From Charina bottae (taxonomy: Eukaryota > Chordata > Lepidosauria > Squamata > Charinaidae), in contig JALMGJ010000008.1 in assembly GCA_023362775.1 (NCBI GenBank), forward strand, positions 19,008,001-19,072,000: DNA of 64,000 bases, given 5' to 3'. Positions 43,138 through 53,256 of this stretch are shown here, piece after piece. The notes under the pieces were generated by a model. It was not told the origin of the DNA. It saw nothing but the letters and a program-made list of their open reading frames with translations, and made no database searches. Every line of letters begins with the position of its first letter. The first letter of the stretch is position 1. The position numbers and the translations under genes were made by a program.

Positions 43138-43473
43138 CGGGCATCCAGCGGAGGGTCGTCCTCGATTCCAAGAAAGACCTCGGAAGAGCGGCGATGTCGG
43201 CGGAGGACGACGGAGGACGACGGATCCGGAGACACCAGCTTCCTGGACGTCAGCAGCCGGCGCGGAGTGAGGCATTCTGGGACTTGCAGTCCAATGCCTG
43301 CAGCGGAAGAGCCGGTTCCCTTCCTCTCTCCCTGTCGCGCGGGAATAAATTGTAATAATGATGTTGTATAATTGTATAATTGGATTGGAGATATATAATA
43401 CTGTAAGCCGCCTAGAGTCCTCCAGTAGGGAGGGGATAGGCGGGGTATAAATAAGACAAATAAATAAATAAAT
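43138..43473 (+). mobile_element. GC-rich repeat with an L2-like tail, inserted in L1 b
   Basis: The L1 leader reads up to CACCCCATTTCTAAATTG and resumes with CACCAATTTGTATTT at 43474. Copy a has these joined (CACCCCATTTCTTAATGCACC). The insert has a GC-rich body (GTCGGCGGAGGACGACGGAG), then CTGTAAGCCGCCTAGAGTCC and AAAT repeats, the tail used by L2-type elements. It may be a SINE riding on L2 or an L2 5' end fused to its own 3' end. Confidence 0.6.
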
Positions 43474-43979
43474 CACCAATTTGTATTTTTTTTAAGTATA
43501 TGTACCCCAAGAGAGCTTTCTACAGTGAGGAGAAGCTGGTTCTCTTGGTGCTTAACGTTAATTTTGGGATTACTTTTTTTAAAAAAATTCTTTTAAGTTT
43601 TTGGATTTCATTTTCCTTCCAAAGGAAATTCCAAAGATTGAGAGTAAACAATTGTCTTCCTGTTATTATTTTTGTATTAAATTTGAAGATATTAGCATTT
43701 TCCTACACGAATCGGCTGATTTGAACCTTCAGCTTTCTGTTTTCACTTTCCCTTGAGAACTGTCTGCTATCTCACTCTCACGTTATGTAAACACACTCCG
43801 GAACTCTTTCATATCTTCGACTTTCTCTGGTTAAGCTCCTAGGGGGCACAATAATCTACTGCGTGAGACATGGAGGATTTCAAACAGATTCTTTCTGACT
43901 TTCACCAGGATTTTAAACAGATTTCTTCTGATTTCTATCAAGCTTTTATGCAAGATATCCAAGACATTGTGGAAAATAT

Positions 43980-43980
43980 T

Positions 43981-44011
<31 letters not shown>

Positions 44012-45934
44012 TTCGATTTATCACCGCCCAACTCCCTCAAAGGGACTCTGTGCGGTTTACAATCCAACACAAATTCTAATACAAATATAAAGTTAAATAA
44101 ACATTAAAATAAACAATTTAAAAATACAATAAATATAATAAAATCAAGATGGTAGTATCTTCTTTAAAACACTGGAAAGGGCAATTCTAGGGCCATCCTA
44201 AGGTATTAGCCATCCCCAAGAGTGTATACTCTTCTTCCCACCCCAGGCCTGTTGGCAGAGCCAAGTCTTGAGTTTTTTCTAGAAGTCCAGGAGCAAGGGG
44301 GACTGCCTTAACTCTGGGGGAAGAATATTCCATAGAGCAGGCACTACTGCCATGAAGGCATGCTTCCGTGACCCCGTTAGATGGAATTCTTTGACTGATG
44401 GGGTCCGTAGCATGCCTTCCCTGCATGACCGGATGGGACGGGACGATGTAATGGGGATAAGACGGTCCCTTAGGTAACCTGGTCCCATGCCATGAACGGC
44501 TTTAAAGGTCAAAACCAACACCTTGAATTGGACCTGGAAGCAAATTGGAACCCAGTGCAGCTCGCGTAACAACAGTGTTACATGTGTCTGATAAGGGACT
44601 TCCAAGATCGTCCATGCGGCTGCATTCTGGATCAGCTGAAACTTCCGGATACTCTTCAAGGGTAGCCCCATGTAGAGCGCATTACAGTAGTCTATATGTG
44701 AGATAACCAGGGCATGAGTGACTGTTCGAAGGGCCTCTCGTTCCAGGAAAGGTCGTAACTGGCGCACAACACAAAGTTGTGCAAAGGCCCTCCTGGCCAT
44801 GACTGCCACCTGCTCTTCGAGCAGGAGTCACGAGCCCAAGAGGACCCCCAAGTTACGCACCGGGTCTGTCTGGGGCAGTGCCACCCCATCCAGAACTAAA
44901 GATGGCAATTTCCTAGATATCGAGGAGCCATTAATCCACAGCCACTCCGTCTTACTAGGGTTCAGTCGAAGCCTGTTTTTCCCCATCCAGGCCCCTACAG
45001 CCCCCAGGCACTTGGACAGGGTAGAAACTACTTACACTTACTTCCCCCAGATGGAGATGTATAATTGAGAATCATCAGCATACTGATGATATCTCACCCC
45101 ATGGAGACGGATGATCTCACCCAGCGGTTTCATGTAGATGTTAAAAAGGAGCGGAGAGAGTACCGAGCCCTGCGGGACCCCACAAGAAAGGGCCCGCGGG
45201 CTGGATCTCTCGCTCCCAATCAACACCGACTGGAATTGGCCTTGGAGGAAGGAGGCGAATCAGTGCAGCACAATGCCGCCCGCCCCCAACTCCCTGAGCC
45301 GCTCCAGAAGGATACCATGGTCAACGGTATCGAAAGCCACCAAGAGGTCAAGAAGAGCGAGAATGGATGCACTGCCTCCATCTCGTTCCCGCCAAAGATC
45401 ATCCATAAGCACGACCAATGCAGTTTCAGTCCCATGACCAGGCCTGAAACCTAACTGAAAGGGGTCCAGATAATCCGTTTCATCCAGAATCCTCTAGAGC
45501 TGCAACGCCACCACCTTCTCAACGACCTTCCCCAAAAAAGGAAGGTGGGAGACTGGACGAAAATTATCCAGTACAGTAGGGTCCAGCGATGGTTTCTTGA
45601 GGAGAGGGCATACCAGCACTTCCTTAAAAGCTGCCGGAAACACCCCCTCCCTCAACGATGTATTAACCATCATCTGGACCCAGCTACAAGTCACCTCCTG
45701 AGTTGCTTTCACCAGCCAGGAGTGACATGGATCTAATTGACAGGTGGTGGCATTTATAGTCCAGAGAACTCTGTCCACTTCCTTGGGTCTGACAGGCTCG
45801 AACCGTTCCCAGTTAACAAAGTAAGTCCATTCCCTGGGTATCTCTTCAGACTCTGTCTCACACTCGGAGTCCAACCCAGAGCGAATCTGAGCGATTTTAT
45901 CCAGTAAATGCCCAGAAAATTCTTCCGCATGGCC
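43980..45934 (-). mobile_element. L2-type LINE, 5'-truncated, with 52-bp flanking duplication
   Basis: The minus-strand L2 ends in the (TTTA)n tail at 43981-44013 and ACCGCCCAACTCCC, and is truncated at about 45934. The flanking L1 sequence from CTGATTTCTATCAAGC to GGAAAATAT is present on both sides (43928-43979 and 45935-45986), giving an apparently perfect 52-bp duplication, long for a LINE TSD. The copy contains the connector region missing from the L2 at 16358. Confidence 0.85.
44279..45874 (-). pseudogene. L2-type reverse transcriptase, disrupted
   Basis: Segments in order: a pre-reverse-transcriptase connector (VNWERFEPVRPKEVDRVLWT, LLKKPSLDPTVLDNFRPVSH, LPFLGKVVEKVVALQL; 45874-45494), then GVPQGSVLSPLLFNIYMKPL and HQYADDSQLYIS with the YADD motif (45226-45038), and the thumb and C-terminus (IRKFQLIQNAAAW, HVTLLLRELHWVPI, 44809-44279). 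Several stops and frame changes separate them. It is the same family as 16537-17865. Confidence 0.85.
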
Positions 45935-46180
45935 CTGATTTCTATCAAGCTTTTATGCAAGATATCCAAGACATTGTGGAAAATATGAGATCTAAAATGT
46001 GCCATCAGGTTGAGGATGTGGTGGATGAAATTGAGGAATTTAAGAGGGATAGAAAGGGTTTTTTTAAGACTGAGATTGGGATTTTTATTGAGATGCTGGA
46101 TGAAGATTGGATAATGGAGTTGGAGAAATCTAAGGGAGAGAGTAATCTGCAAGCCCTAAATAAAATCGATGCCATGAAAA

Positions 46181-46467
46181 GAGCCAGTTTGGTCTAGTGG
46201 TTAAGGCAACGGGCTAGAAACCAGGAGACTGAGAGTTCTAGTCCTGCCTTAGGCATGAAAGCCGACTGGGTGACCTTGGGCCAGTCACTCTCTCTCAGCC
46301 CAACTCACCTCACAGGGTTGTTGTTGTGGGGAAAATAGGAGGAGGAATGAGTATTAGGTATGTTCGCCACCTTGAGTTATTTATAAAAATAAGAAAGGCA
46401 GGATAGAAAATAAAAATGAATGAATGAATGAATGAATGAATGAATGAATGAATGAATGAATGAATGA
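46181..46467 (+). mobile_element. tRNA-derived squamate SINE
   Basis: Starts GAGCCAGTTTGGTCTAGTGG (A box), with B box AGTTCTAGTCCTGCC, body and tail TTCGCCACCTTGAGTTATTT, and ends with (TGAA)n at 46412-46467. Very close to the copy at 27414. It sits where the L1 ORF1 segment passes to the 3' region. Confidence 0.8.
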
Positions 46468-46574
46468 ACCAGGAATCTTTGAGGGGGGCAGTTGGGCTGT
46501 TTGATTCTTTCAAGAGGAAAGCTCTGTGCACATTGTGGGGATATGTAACTGCTTTGGTTTATTTTGAAGTGGGA

Positions 46575-46855
46575 TAAGGGTTGAAGAATGTTCATCTGGT
46601 TTGCTTTAAGGATTTGATTGATGCTATTTGCCTTTAAAGATTTGGATTTACTGTTTTGAATTGGCTTTGTTTTTTGGGTTTATTAAGATGAAAATTATTA
46701 AAACTGTTGTATTAGGGTTAAATAATGTTTATCTGGTTTGGTTTAAGGATTTGATTGATGTTATTCCCTTTTAAACATATGGAATTACTGCTTTGAATTG
46801 TCTTTGTTTTTTGGGTTTATTAAGATTGGGATTATTAAAATTGTAGTATTAAATA
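46575..46855 (+). repeat. Tandem duplication in the L1 b 3' untranslated region
   Basis: Two adjacent diverged units of about 145 bp share TTTAAGGATTTGATTGATG, CTTTGTTTTTTGGGTTTATT and AAGATGAAAATTATTAAAAC-type stretches (first 46575-46710, second 46715-46855). Confidence 0.8.
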
Positions 46856-47325
46856 TAATAGCAGACAATTTATGTGCTTTTTAATTTGATTCTTATTATA
46901 GTAGACAGAAATGTATAGAATAGTGGTAGGAAGGGAATAATTAAATATGTTTTATCTTTTGGAGGGGAGAAAGATGTTTAGGAGGTTTATATGAACTTTT
47001 TTTTCTTATTTTTTCTTTATTTTAATATAAGGGGGAGGAGTAACTGTACTTAGTGATTTGTATTATGTGTTAAAGTGGAATGACATAGAAATAATGTGGT
47101 GTTTTGGTTTATATAGAGTAAGAGATTGATTATGGAAATTTTTGTATATCCTTGCTGTTAAAAGTCGGAAGCCACACCTTTTTGTAAATTTGAAAAAATG
47201 TTCTCTTGTGTTTCCACACTTAAGTTTTTTTTCTTTGTGGTTGTTTTGTTTTTGTTTTTTGTAGCTTTTATTCTTCTCTTGAAACCTAATAAAATTTACT
47301 ATATAAAAAAAGTAGTCAGACTATG

Positions 47326-47799
47326 ACTAAGGTTAATTTCCAGGTAGAGAAAATCATAAATAGAATGTCTATTAATCTTTCTGATTAAATGTTCTGAAAG
47401 GACATTTACGTGATCCTGCTGTTGAAATCGCACAGTCTTTTCCAAATGAGTGACTCCCCTTCCCTCCCCCCCAGATATATTGGAACCATATGTATATGTG
47501 GCTAATAGAAATTCTGAGAATTACAGTACCCCAAAATATGGAGGACACTAGATTGGGGAGGCTGGCTTATGACATTGCTGTTCATGAACCTGATACGTTT
47601 TAGCTTCTATTTCTACTCTATCCTCACTTGAATCAGTATCAGTGTATACATAACTATCTTCCTTGTTGCCCACCAAACTCCTTTCACCTGACTTTTTAAT
47701 AGAAAATATATATATATTTACTGCAAAACAAAGTATCAGTTTCCATAACCAATTTTGCATATTTGGACTCCACATGGATCCCATAGGCGCTCAGAAAAA
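47326..47799. other. No gene seen
   Basis: Includes a plus-strand remnant of the hAT-like repeat near 47490-47560 (TTCTGAGAATTACAGTACCC). Confidence 0.45.
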
Positions 47800-48095
47800 A
47801 TAAGGTAGATAAAGCATGCAGAGCATGGCTTCTGAATTCCTTCCAACTCTTTAATAATAGTTCTGGTCTGTGAAACATGAAAAGGAAGGAAAAGGGGAGC
47901 TTAAAATGAAACAGTTGGCAACATTCCAAGCCACTCCCAAACTAAGTCTCCCACAGAGATGCATGATGGGATTCTGGATTTGTTTTTCCTCTCTCTCTGC
48001 AGCCCCAAACCAGATCTAGCCCATTTTTGAACTCAATATTTCTTTTTAAATACCAAGCCAAATCTAAGTCAAATTTCACTTTGATAATTTAAATA
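47800..48095. repeat. Unidentified interspersed repeat, copy 1
   Basis: Shares several blocks in the same order with 49085-49590: GCATGCAGAGCAT, then CAGTTGGCAACATTCC, then ACCAGATCTAGCCC and TTTTGAACTCAATATT. It is diverged, and I do not recognise the family. Confidence 0.5.
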
Positions 48096-48211
48096 TATTC
48101 TCCTAATGTGTTTCTTCTTTTACAATCTATCTTCCTGTCTATGAAGGTTCTCAGTCATCCAGGTAGAATTGTCTGTAGCTTGAATCATGTCAACTGGATT
48201 TCTATTTTCTC

Positions 48212-48257
48212 AGTGGAAACGTTTCGCTCCTTATCCAAGGAGCTTCTTCAGTCTGAG
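48212..48257 (-). ncRNA. Hammerhead-ribozyme-like motif E
   Basis: Minus strand CTGAAGA (48251-48245), one A, stem GCTCCTT/AAGGAGC, GAAAC (48225-48221), GTT. Same structure as the motifs at 33317 and 37545. Confidence 0.55.
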
Positions 48258-48753
48258 CAAAGTTAGTAAGGGAATCCTAAATATGTTTCTAGGTAGCTGT
48301 GTGACCTTACACCTGGGGCTAGGTCATGGTTATATTGAGATGTTATTTTAAGTCCTTTTATCATCTAAAGGAGGATCGTTAAGATCACCATGCTGCTGTT
48401 GAGCTTGTGAAATGGTTTTAATCTTCCTAGGCACAGAAGAAGATAGACAGAGAAGATAGGTGGTTTGAGAGAGGGGTCAAGGAATCCATTTATGCCAACT
48501 TGGAAAATCCTTCCTTGAATAGAGGTGGGGGCCTCAGGCATAATCTTTCCCCCATCTTCCTCCCCGCTTTGTCTTCTGTGCCTAGGAAGATTAAGACCAT
48601 TTCACAAGCTCAACAGCAGCATGGTGATCTTAACGATCCTCCTTTAGATGATAAAAGGACTTAAAATAACATCTCAATATAACCATGACCTAGCCCCAGG
48701 TGTAAGGTCACACAGCTACCTAGAAACATATTTAGGATTCCTTACTAACTTTG

Positions 48754-48802
48754 CTCAGACTGAAGAAGCTCCTTGGATAAGGAGCGAAACGTTTCCACTG
48801 AG
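48754..48802 (+). ncRNA. Hammerhead-ribozyme-like motif F
   Basis: CTGAAGA (48760-48766), one A, stem GCTCCTT/AAGGAGC, GAAAC (48786-48790), GTT. Inverted partner of motif E within the foldback. Confidence 0.55.
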
Positions 48803-49084
48803 AAAATAGAAATCCAGTTGACATGATTCAAGCTACAGACAATCTATCATCCTGGCTGCCACACATATACACATATGCATTGTCTTTTTTTTAATAAAGC
48901 AAGACATTATGTATCATCTAGTTAATATACTGTAGCCTATGGCTAATACGATTATGATTAATCTGTATGCAGAGAGAACCATAAAATTATTAGTCCTATT
49001 CTGTTCTGGTTTTGTAGAGTATTCCTGACCCCCTTAACATAATTTATTTTCAATATTCCATTGTGTTGGAAATAATGAAAAGAC

Positions 49085-49590
49085 AAGCAAAGCATGCAGA
49101 GCATAGTTTATTGGGGGTTTTTCCAACCCCTTTACCAGCAGTGACCATAGGAGAGGTCTGTATTTCTTCTGTGTAACAAAATAACATATTACATTTGCGT
49201 GTGAGAGAATGAGTACCTAATCAGGATGGGTGCATCTGTGTTGCACCTCTGTGGTGTTTGTGTTCTGTGCTACAACTGTGTATATGTATATGCATGTGTG
49301 TACTGGGAAGCACAGATGACCTGCAGACTCTCTGCTGTGGATCACATGACCAGGATGGAGGAAAGAAGGGGCTTAGAATGGAACAGTTGCCAACATTCTG
49401 ATCCACTGCCCAATTGCCTCTTCTATAGGATACATTGGGTTCTGTTTCTCCTACTCCAACTCATCCCACCCTGGAATGTTTTTGTCTGCACTGACCAGAT
49501 CTGGACCACTTTTGAACTCCATATTCTTTTTCAGGATTCCTTTGCCATATTAAATTTGGTCCTATTCAATTCAGTTTTTGAGAGTTATCC
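49085..49590. repeat. Unidentified interspersed repeat, copy 2
   Basis: Begins GCAAAGCATGCAGAGCATAG and TTTATTGGGGG, then GAACAGTTGCCAACATTCTG, ACCAGATCTGGACCACTTTT and GAACTCCATATTC. The minus strand of TTTATTGGGGG is an AATAAA-like signal, so an LTR is conceivable. The short frame 49226-49753 has no recognisable domain. Confidence 0.5.
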
Positions 49591-50844
49591 TGTTGAAAGG
49601 CAGGTAGGCAGGCAGGCAGAGTCCTTACTCCTTTACATAATTCCTTTACAGTGTTTTCAAGGGGTGGAAATAATAATAAAAGTGGCAGGTTGCCATATCC
49701 AATGCTTTGTTTTGAAGTGTGTATATTTGCCTAGAAAACAAAGGCAAAGTTAAATTGCAGATCAAATTCTGAGGGTTGGAAGTGATGGTAGAGCACATTC
49801 CCACCAGTTTTCTGGGAAATTGGTGCCATGTGTCAAGTTGACCATTGCAGACATATGACAATAGGCAAACTTTCCTTTGTGACAGTAAACTGGACTTTCA
49901 CAGTTCCAAATATGTCTAGTCTAGCAGGTTGCAAACTCCAGGCCAAGCTAATTGAGTCTCCATGTTCCTTATTGACAAATACCTCATGTTTGAAGAAACA
50001 TGTCATTACACTGATGCCTAATTTGCCTGGGTCACTGCTAGGTAAAATATTAAGCCTAAAATGCTAATCTACCTTCAATGTTAAAATTTTGTATAACACG
50101 CTATACTGAAAATATGCAGGCATGATTCTATTTTCCCACACATATGCAACATGGCTATGCACCCAATTTTAGGACATGATTATACTTAATTTTCTTTGTT
50201 TTATTATGTTCTAAGAAGAGTTTTGTGAAAACATTTTGCATTTAATAAGTATGACTTCTGAGTCATAAAGTCATCACTCCTTCCAACAACTGTTCCAAAC
50301 ACAAAACAGATCAGATGGCAGAAAGACAGTGAAATACAATTGGTTGTTGTTAGATAGCCATGGTAACATCTCAACGTGCTTTACTATAATTCCAGATGGG
50401 AGAAAGGGAGGCAGCATATGGATCTATTCATATTACAGCCAAGTCTTCACTGCTTCATAAGAGGAGTAAATTTTGACTCAAGTAACCTTTTAGCTAGCTT
50501 TCATTCTTTGTAGATGAAAAACAAAACAAGAAATGAACAAAGTTGAATAACTGTAGATATTTGGTACACAGATGTCTGGTAAATGCCACTCTTCCATGTT
50601 AAAAATAGTGCTTCCCTAATTATGAGCACCCCTCTGATTCAAAGTTCCTTAGCTGAAGTACATGTGCTAAACAATGAATCATAGCAAATTAAATTAGCAT
50701 ATACAAAACCTGGTCATGCCACATCACTATTGCTTCGAAGCACCAACTTTATTTCTGCCATGTAAATGAGGCTTCAGATCATGCGTGCTTGCAACACTTT
50801 TCTTCCTTCATAGTATGTATGGAAGACTTCAGTTAATGGTGCTT
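49591..50844. other. No gene seen
   Basis: AT-rich unique DNA with a GGCAGGTAGGCAGGCAGGCA run at about 49600-49618. Confidence 0.5.
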
Positions 50845-50935
50845 TCTCTCCATCACGTGGGGCTAGGGATTTGAACCTCCGAACTTGTGATCTTCCAATC
50901 GACAAGCCTGGCGTCTTACCCGCTATCTCCATAAT
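50845..50935 (-). repeat. Sauria SINE fragment, tRNA-like head
   Basis: The reverse complement reads GGTAAGACGCCAGGCTTGTC, then GGAGGTTCAAATCCCTAGCC (B box) and CCACGTGATGG. The body and tail are missing. Confidence 0.8.
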
Positions 50936-51054
50936 ATCTGGGAAGTCTTTCCATTCATTTCTTATCTGACCATTTAACCTGAATAATGGGAATCAAATTT
51001 GAGACATTCTTCAGGAAAAGCATGTACTCTTCCACTGAATTACAGCTTTCCCCA

Positions 51055-51135
51055 ATGTACAGAGCAATGTACAGAGTCTACTTTGTAAAGATGGGTGGTG
51101 ATAAATTTGACAAATAAATAAATAAATAAATCTAC
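51055..51135 (+). repeat. Decayed LINE tail with (AAAT)n
   Basis: GTAAAGATGGGTGGTGATAAAT followed by AAAT repeats resembles the L2-type 3' end. Confidence 0.5.
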
Positions 51136-51223
51136 AAGTTTCAAATATATACTGTAGCTCTAGTGTTTGGAGTTAATATCTCTTTAATCTCATCAGCATT
51201 GATATTCCTAGGTCAGGGATTAT

Positions 51224-51732
51224 TGTAGTTTATAAAAATTTGTGAGATCAGAGTTATAGAAATATTAAGAGACAAATGAACTGAAAGCTTGCAGTAAAAA
51301 AACATTGCTTTTTATTTTAAAAACAAAGAACAGTAATTTAGCTTGCTTTCTTCAGCCGAAGAAAAGCTCATGGCTTAATTAACATAGCCCCATACTCACA
51401 TTGCAGAGAAGACAAAACAGAGAGATAACAGCAAGGTAACAAAGACAAAAGGCAGATTTACAATTTAAAGCTTTTACCACTACTTGGCAGTACCTGATTG
51501 GACAGGGCTTGACATGTGACCAATCACCTAGGCAACTTATCACTTTATTTGGGAAGAACCATCAGGTAAATCTCTGAATGGCTAAACAAATAGACTTTGA
51601 GGCACCAGCAATTAACATTCCTGAGGGGGAGTTAACATGTGCTCTCCTGGAGCCCACAGAAAAAAAACTTTTAGGCTTGGCTTTTAAAACTAGCCTTCAT
51701 ATTCTTTTAGGATCATAAAAATATATGCAACA
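51224..51732 (-). repeat. Copia 3' LTR
   Basis: 509 bp, TG...CA bounded (TGTAGTTTATA at the plus-strand left edge, ATATGCAACA at the right). It is nearly identical to 55582-56084, with about five substitutions, one 8-bp indel and an A-run difference. GGGATT at 51216-51221 recurs at 56085-56090 just outside the other LTR. It is a likely target duplication, although two extra bases (AT) separate it from the LTR edge here. Confidence 0.9.
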
Positions 51733-51744
51733 CTCCCCTTTTTT
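51733..51744 (-). other. Copia polypurine tract
   Basis: On the coding strand AAAAAAGGGGAG lies directly before the 3' LTR. This is the plus-strand DNA primer site of LTR retroelements. Confidence 0.85.
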
Positions 51745-51748
51745 ATGA

Positions 51749-52291
51749 CTAGAAAGAATATGGAAACAAACCCAATTTTGTAACCAACTCACTGTGCCTA
51801 ATGCTAGGTAGAGGCTTGGTAAAAATATCAGCTAACATTAAGTTAGTATCACAGTATTTCAAAATAACCTTTTTCTTGGCTATAAAATCTTTAACAAGAT
51901 GAAATCGAACATCAATGTGCTTTGTGCGATTTCTGGTACCTTCTGATAATGCCAAATGTATACAGGCCTGGTTGTCTTCCTGAATTGTTACAGGCTGGCT
52001 TAAAATGACTCCAATGTCTTGCAACAATTGTGTAAACCAGATTACCTCATTGCAGAGTTGTGCTAAAGCATAAAACTTGGCTTCAGCTATGCTGATAGCT
52101 ACTACTGTTTGTTTCCTGGAGTACCATGCAATAGTGGACTTAGCAAATTGAATTACACTCCCAGAAGTAGACTTCCTATCACTGAGATCCCCAGCCCAAT
52201 CTGAATCACACCAGCTTTCTAACTTTTCCTCTGTGTCTGTAGCAGACAACTTTAAGCAATAATCTTTGGTGCCCTGTAAATAACGAAAAAG
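51749..52291 (-). pseudogene. Copia RNase H
   Basis: The frame contains ESWCDSDWAGDLSDRKSTSG (RNase H start with catalytic DSDWAGD), SIAEAKFYAL, QEDNQACIHLA, NRTKHIDVRFHLVKDFI and the terminal ADIFTKPLP typical of Copia polyproteins. It ends at 51749, directly before the polypurine tract. Upstream it continues from FRYLQGTKDYCLKL and is cut from the reverse transcriptase by one stop near 52292. Confidence 0.93.
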
Positions 52292-52294
52292 CCT

Positions 52295-53250
52295 TTATAA
52301 CCCAGACTTTGCAACAGATGTGGGGTTTTCCACAAACCTGCTCAAAATGGACACACTGTTAGTAATGTCCGGATGGCTATTGTTTGCAATGTAAAAAAGA
52401 CTACCAATGGCTGATCTGAAACTATCTCCTTCAGATAACTCACCATCCCCCTTCTCCCCCTCCTCTTTTAGAAACTTGGGAAGCATGGGGGAGGAGACAG
52501 ACTTACAGTCTTGCATTTTAAAATCCTCCAGCAGTTTCTTAATTTTACTACTCTGACTTATGAGAAAACTGCCATCTTTTTCCCTCTGAATTTCTAATCC
52601 TAAGTAATTGTTAACTGCTCCAAGACATTTAAAAGTGAAATTGTTTTTCATACAAACCTCAAAATCACGCTTTTGTTCATCTGATGATGTGAGCAGCAAC
52701 AAATCATCCACATGCAAGCATAAGTACATTACACCTTGCTTATCATTTTTTACATACACACATGGATCAGCGATTCCCTTCTGAAACCCAAAATTTAGCA
52801 AAGTTTTATCCAACTTAATATTCCAACAACGCGCTGACTGCTTCAATCCATAGATGGACTTTTGCAATTCACACACAAGATGTTGTTCTTTTTCATAACT
52901 AGGAGGTTGTTGCATAAACAATTTTTTCCTCCAAATCACCATACAGAAAAGCAGTTTGAATATCATAGTGATAAACAGACATTTTCTTCATGGCAGCAAC
53001 CTTTAAAAGCAACCTGATAGATTCAGCTTTTGTCACTGGAGCAAAAGTTTTGTCATAGTCCACATTTTTTCTTTGAGTAAAACCTTTTGCTTCTAATCTT
53101 GCTTTGTACTTTTGAATTTTACCATCTTAATCTTTTTTCAATTTAAACACCCACCTACAACCCAAACACTTCTGATTGGGAGGCAAACTCACTAATTTCC
53201 AAGTTTCATTTTCCTTTAAGGAATCTAATTCCTGCTGCATGGCTTCATGC
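52295..53250 (-). pseudogene. Copia reverse transcriptase
   Basis: Reading from 53250: MQQELDSLKENETWKLVSLP, GCRWVFKLK, a TAA stop near 53139, YKARLEAKGFTQ, YDKTFAPVTK, YHYDIQTAFLYG. After a frame change near 52920 it continues YEKEQHLVCELQKSIYGLKQ, DPCVYVKNDKQ, and LHVDDLLLLTSS, where HVDD is the catalytic motif, then LGLEIQREKDGS and GSLFYIANNSHPDI. All Copia blocks are present, but at least one stop and two frame changes prevent a continuous product. Confidence 0.92.
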
Positions 53251-53256
53251 CAGCAC

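Larger units (their letters stand above)
43870..46180 (+). pseudogene. L1 ORF1 N-terminal coiled coil, split by L2
   Basis: From the ATG at 43870 the frame reads MEDFKQILSDFHQDFKQISS, then DFYQAFMQDIQDIVEN. It is interrupted at about 43979 by the L2 insertion and resumes in 45935-46180 (RSKMCHQVEDVVDEIEEFKR, GIFIEMLDEDWIMELEK, SNLQALNKIDAM). The charged heptads are those of an L1 ORF1 coiled coil. The remainder is absent where a SINE sits at 46181. The start is chosen for its position after the long leader. Confidence 0.6.
42833..47310 (+). mobile_element. Miniature L1 (copy b) with three later insertions
   Basis: It starts with GCTTCTGGTGAGAATGGTAAC, like copy a at 26680. It ends with a 3' untranslated region containing AATAAAATTTAC and a short poly-A at 47304-47310. 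The flanks agtagtcatactgtg (42818-42832) and agtagtcagactatg (47311-47325) form a 15-bp TSD with two mismatches. Its own sequence is 42833-43137, 43474-43979, 45935-46180 and 46468-47310. Between lie a GC-rich repeat, an L2 copy and a SINE. As in copy a, ORF1 is cut after the coiled coil and ORF2 is absent. Confidence 0.7.
48138..48838. mobile_element. Foldback Penelope-like element (PLE 3)
   Basis: A 701-bp insertion with a 16-bp TSD with one mismatch (acaatctatcttcctg at 48122-48137, acaatctatcatcctg at 48839-48854). The left arm, about 48175-48440, is the reverse complement of the right arm, about 48560-48838. The spacer of about 110 bp encodes a piece of the PLE 2 endonuclease C-terminus (RWFERGVKESIYANLENPSL). 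Each arm carries a hammerhead-like motif. It retains the uninterrupted site into which the 2.75-kb hAT element inserted in PLE 2. Confidence 0.85.

Noticed and set aside
42876..43479. 174-codon minus-strand frame across the GC-rich repeat
   Set aside because: It spans the boundary between L1 leader and an inserted repeat, so it cannot be an ancestral gene.
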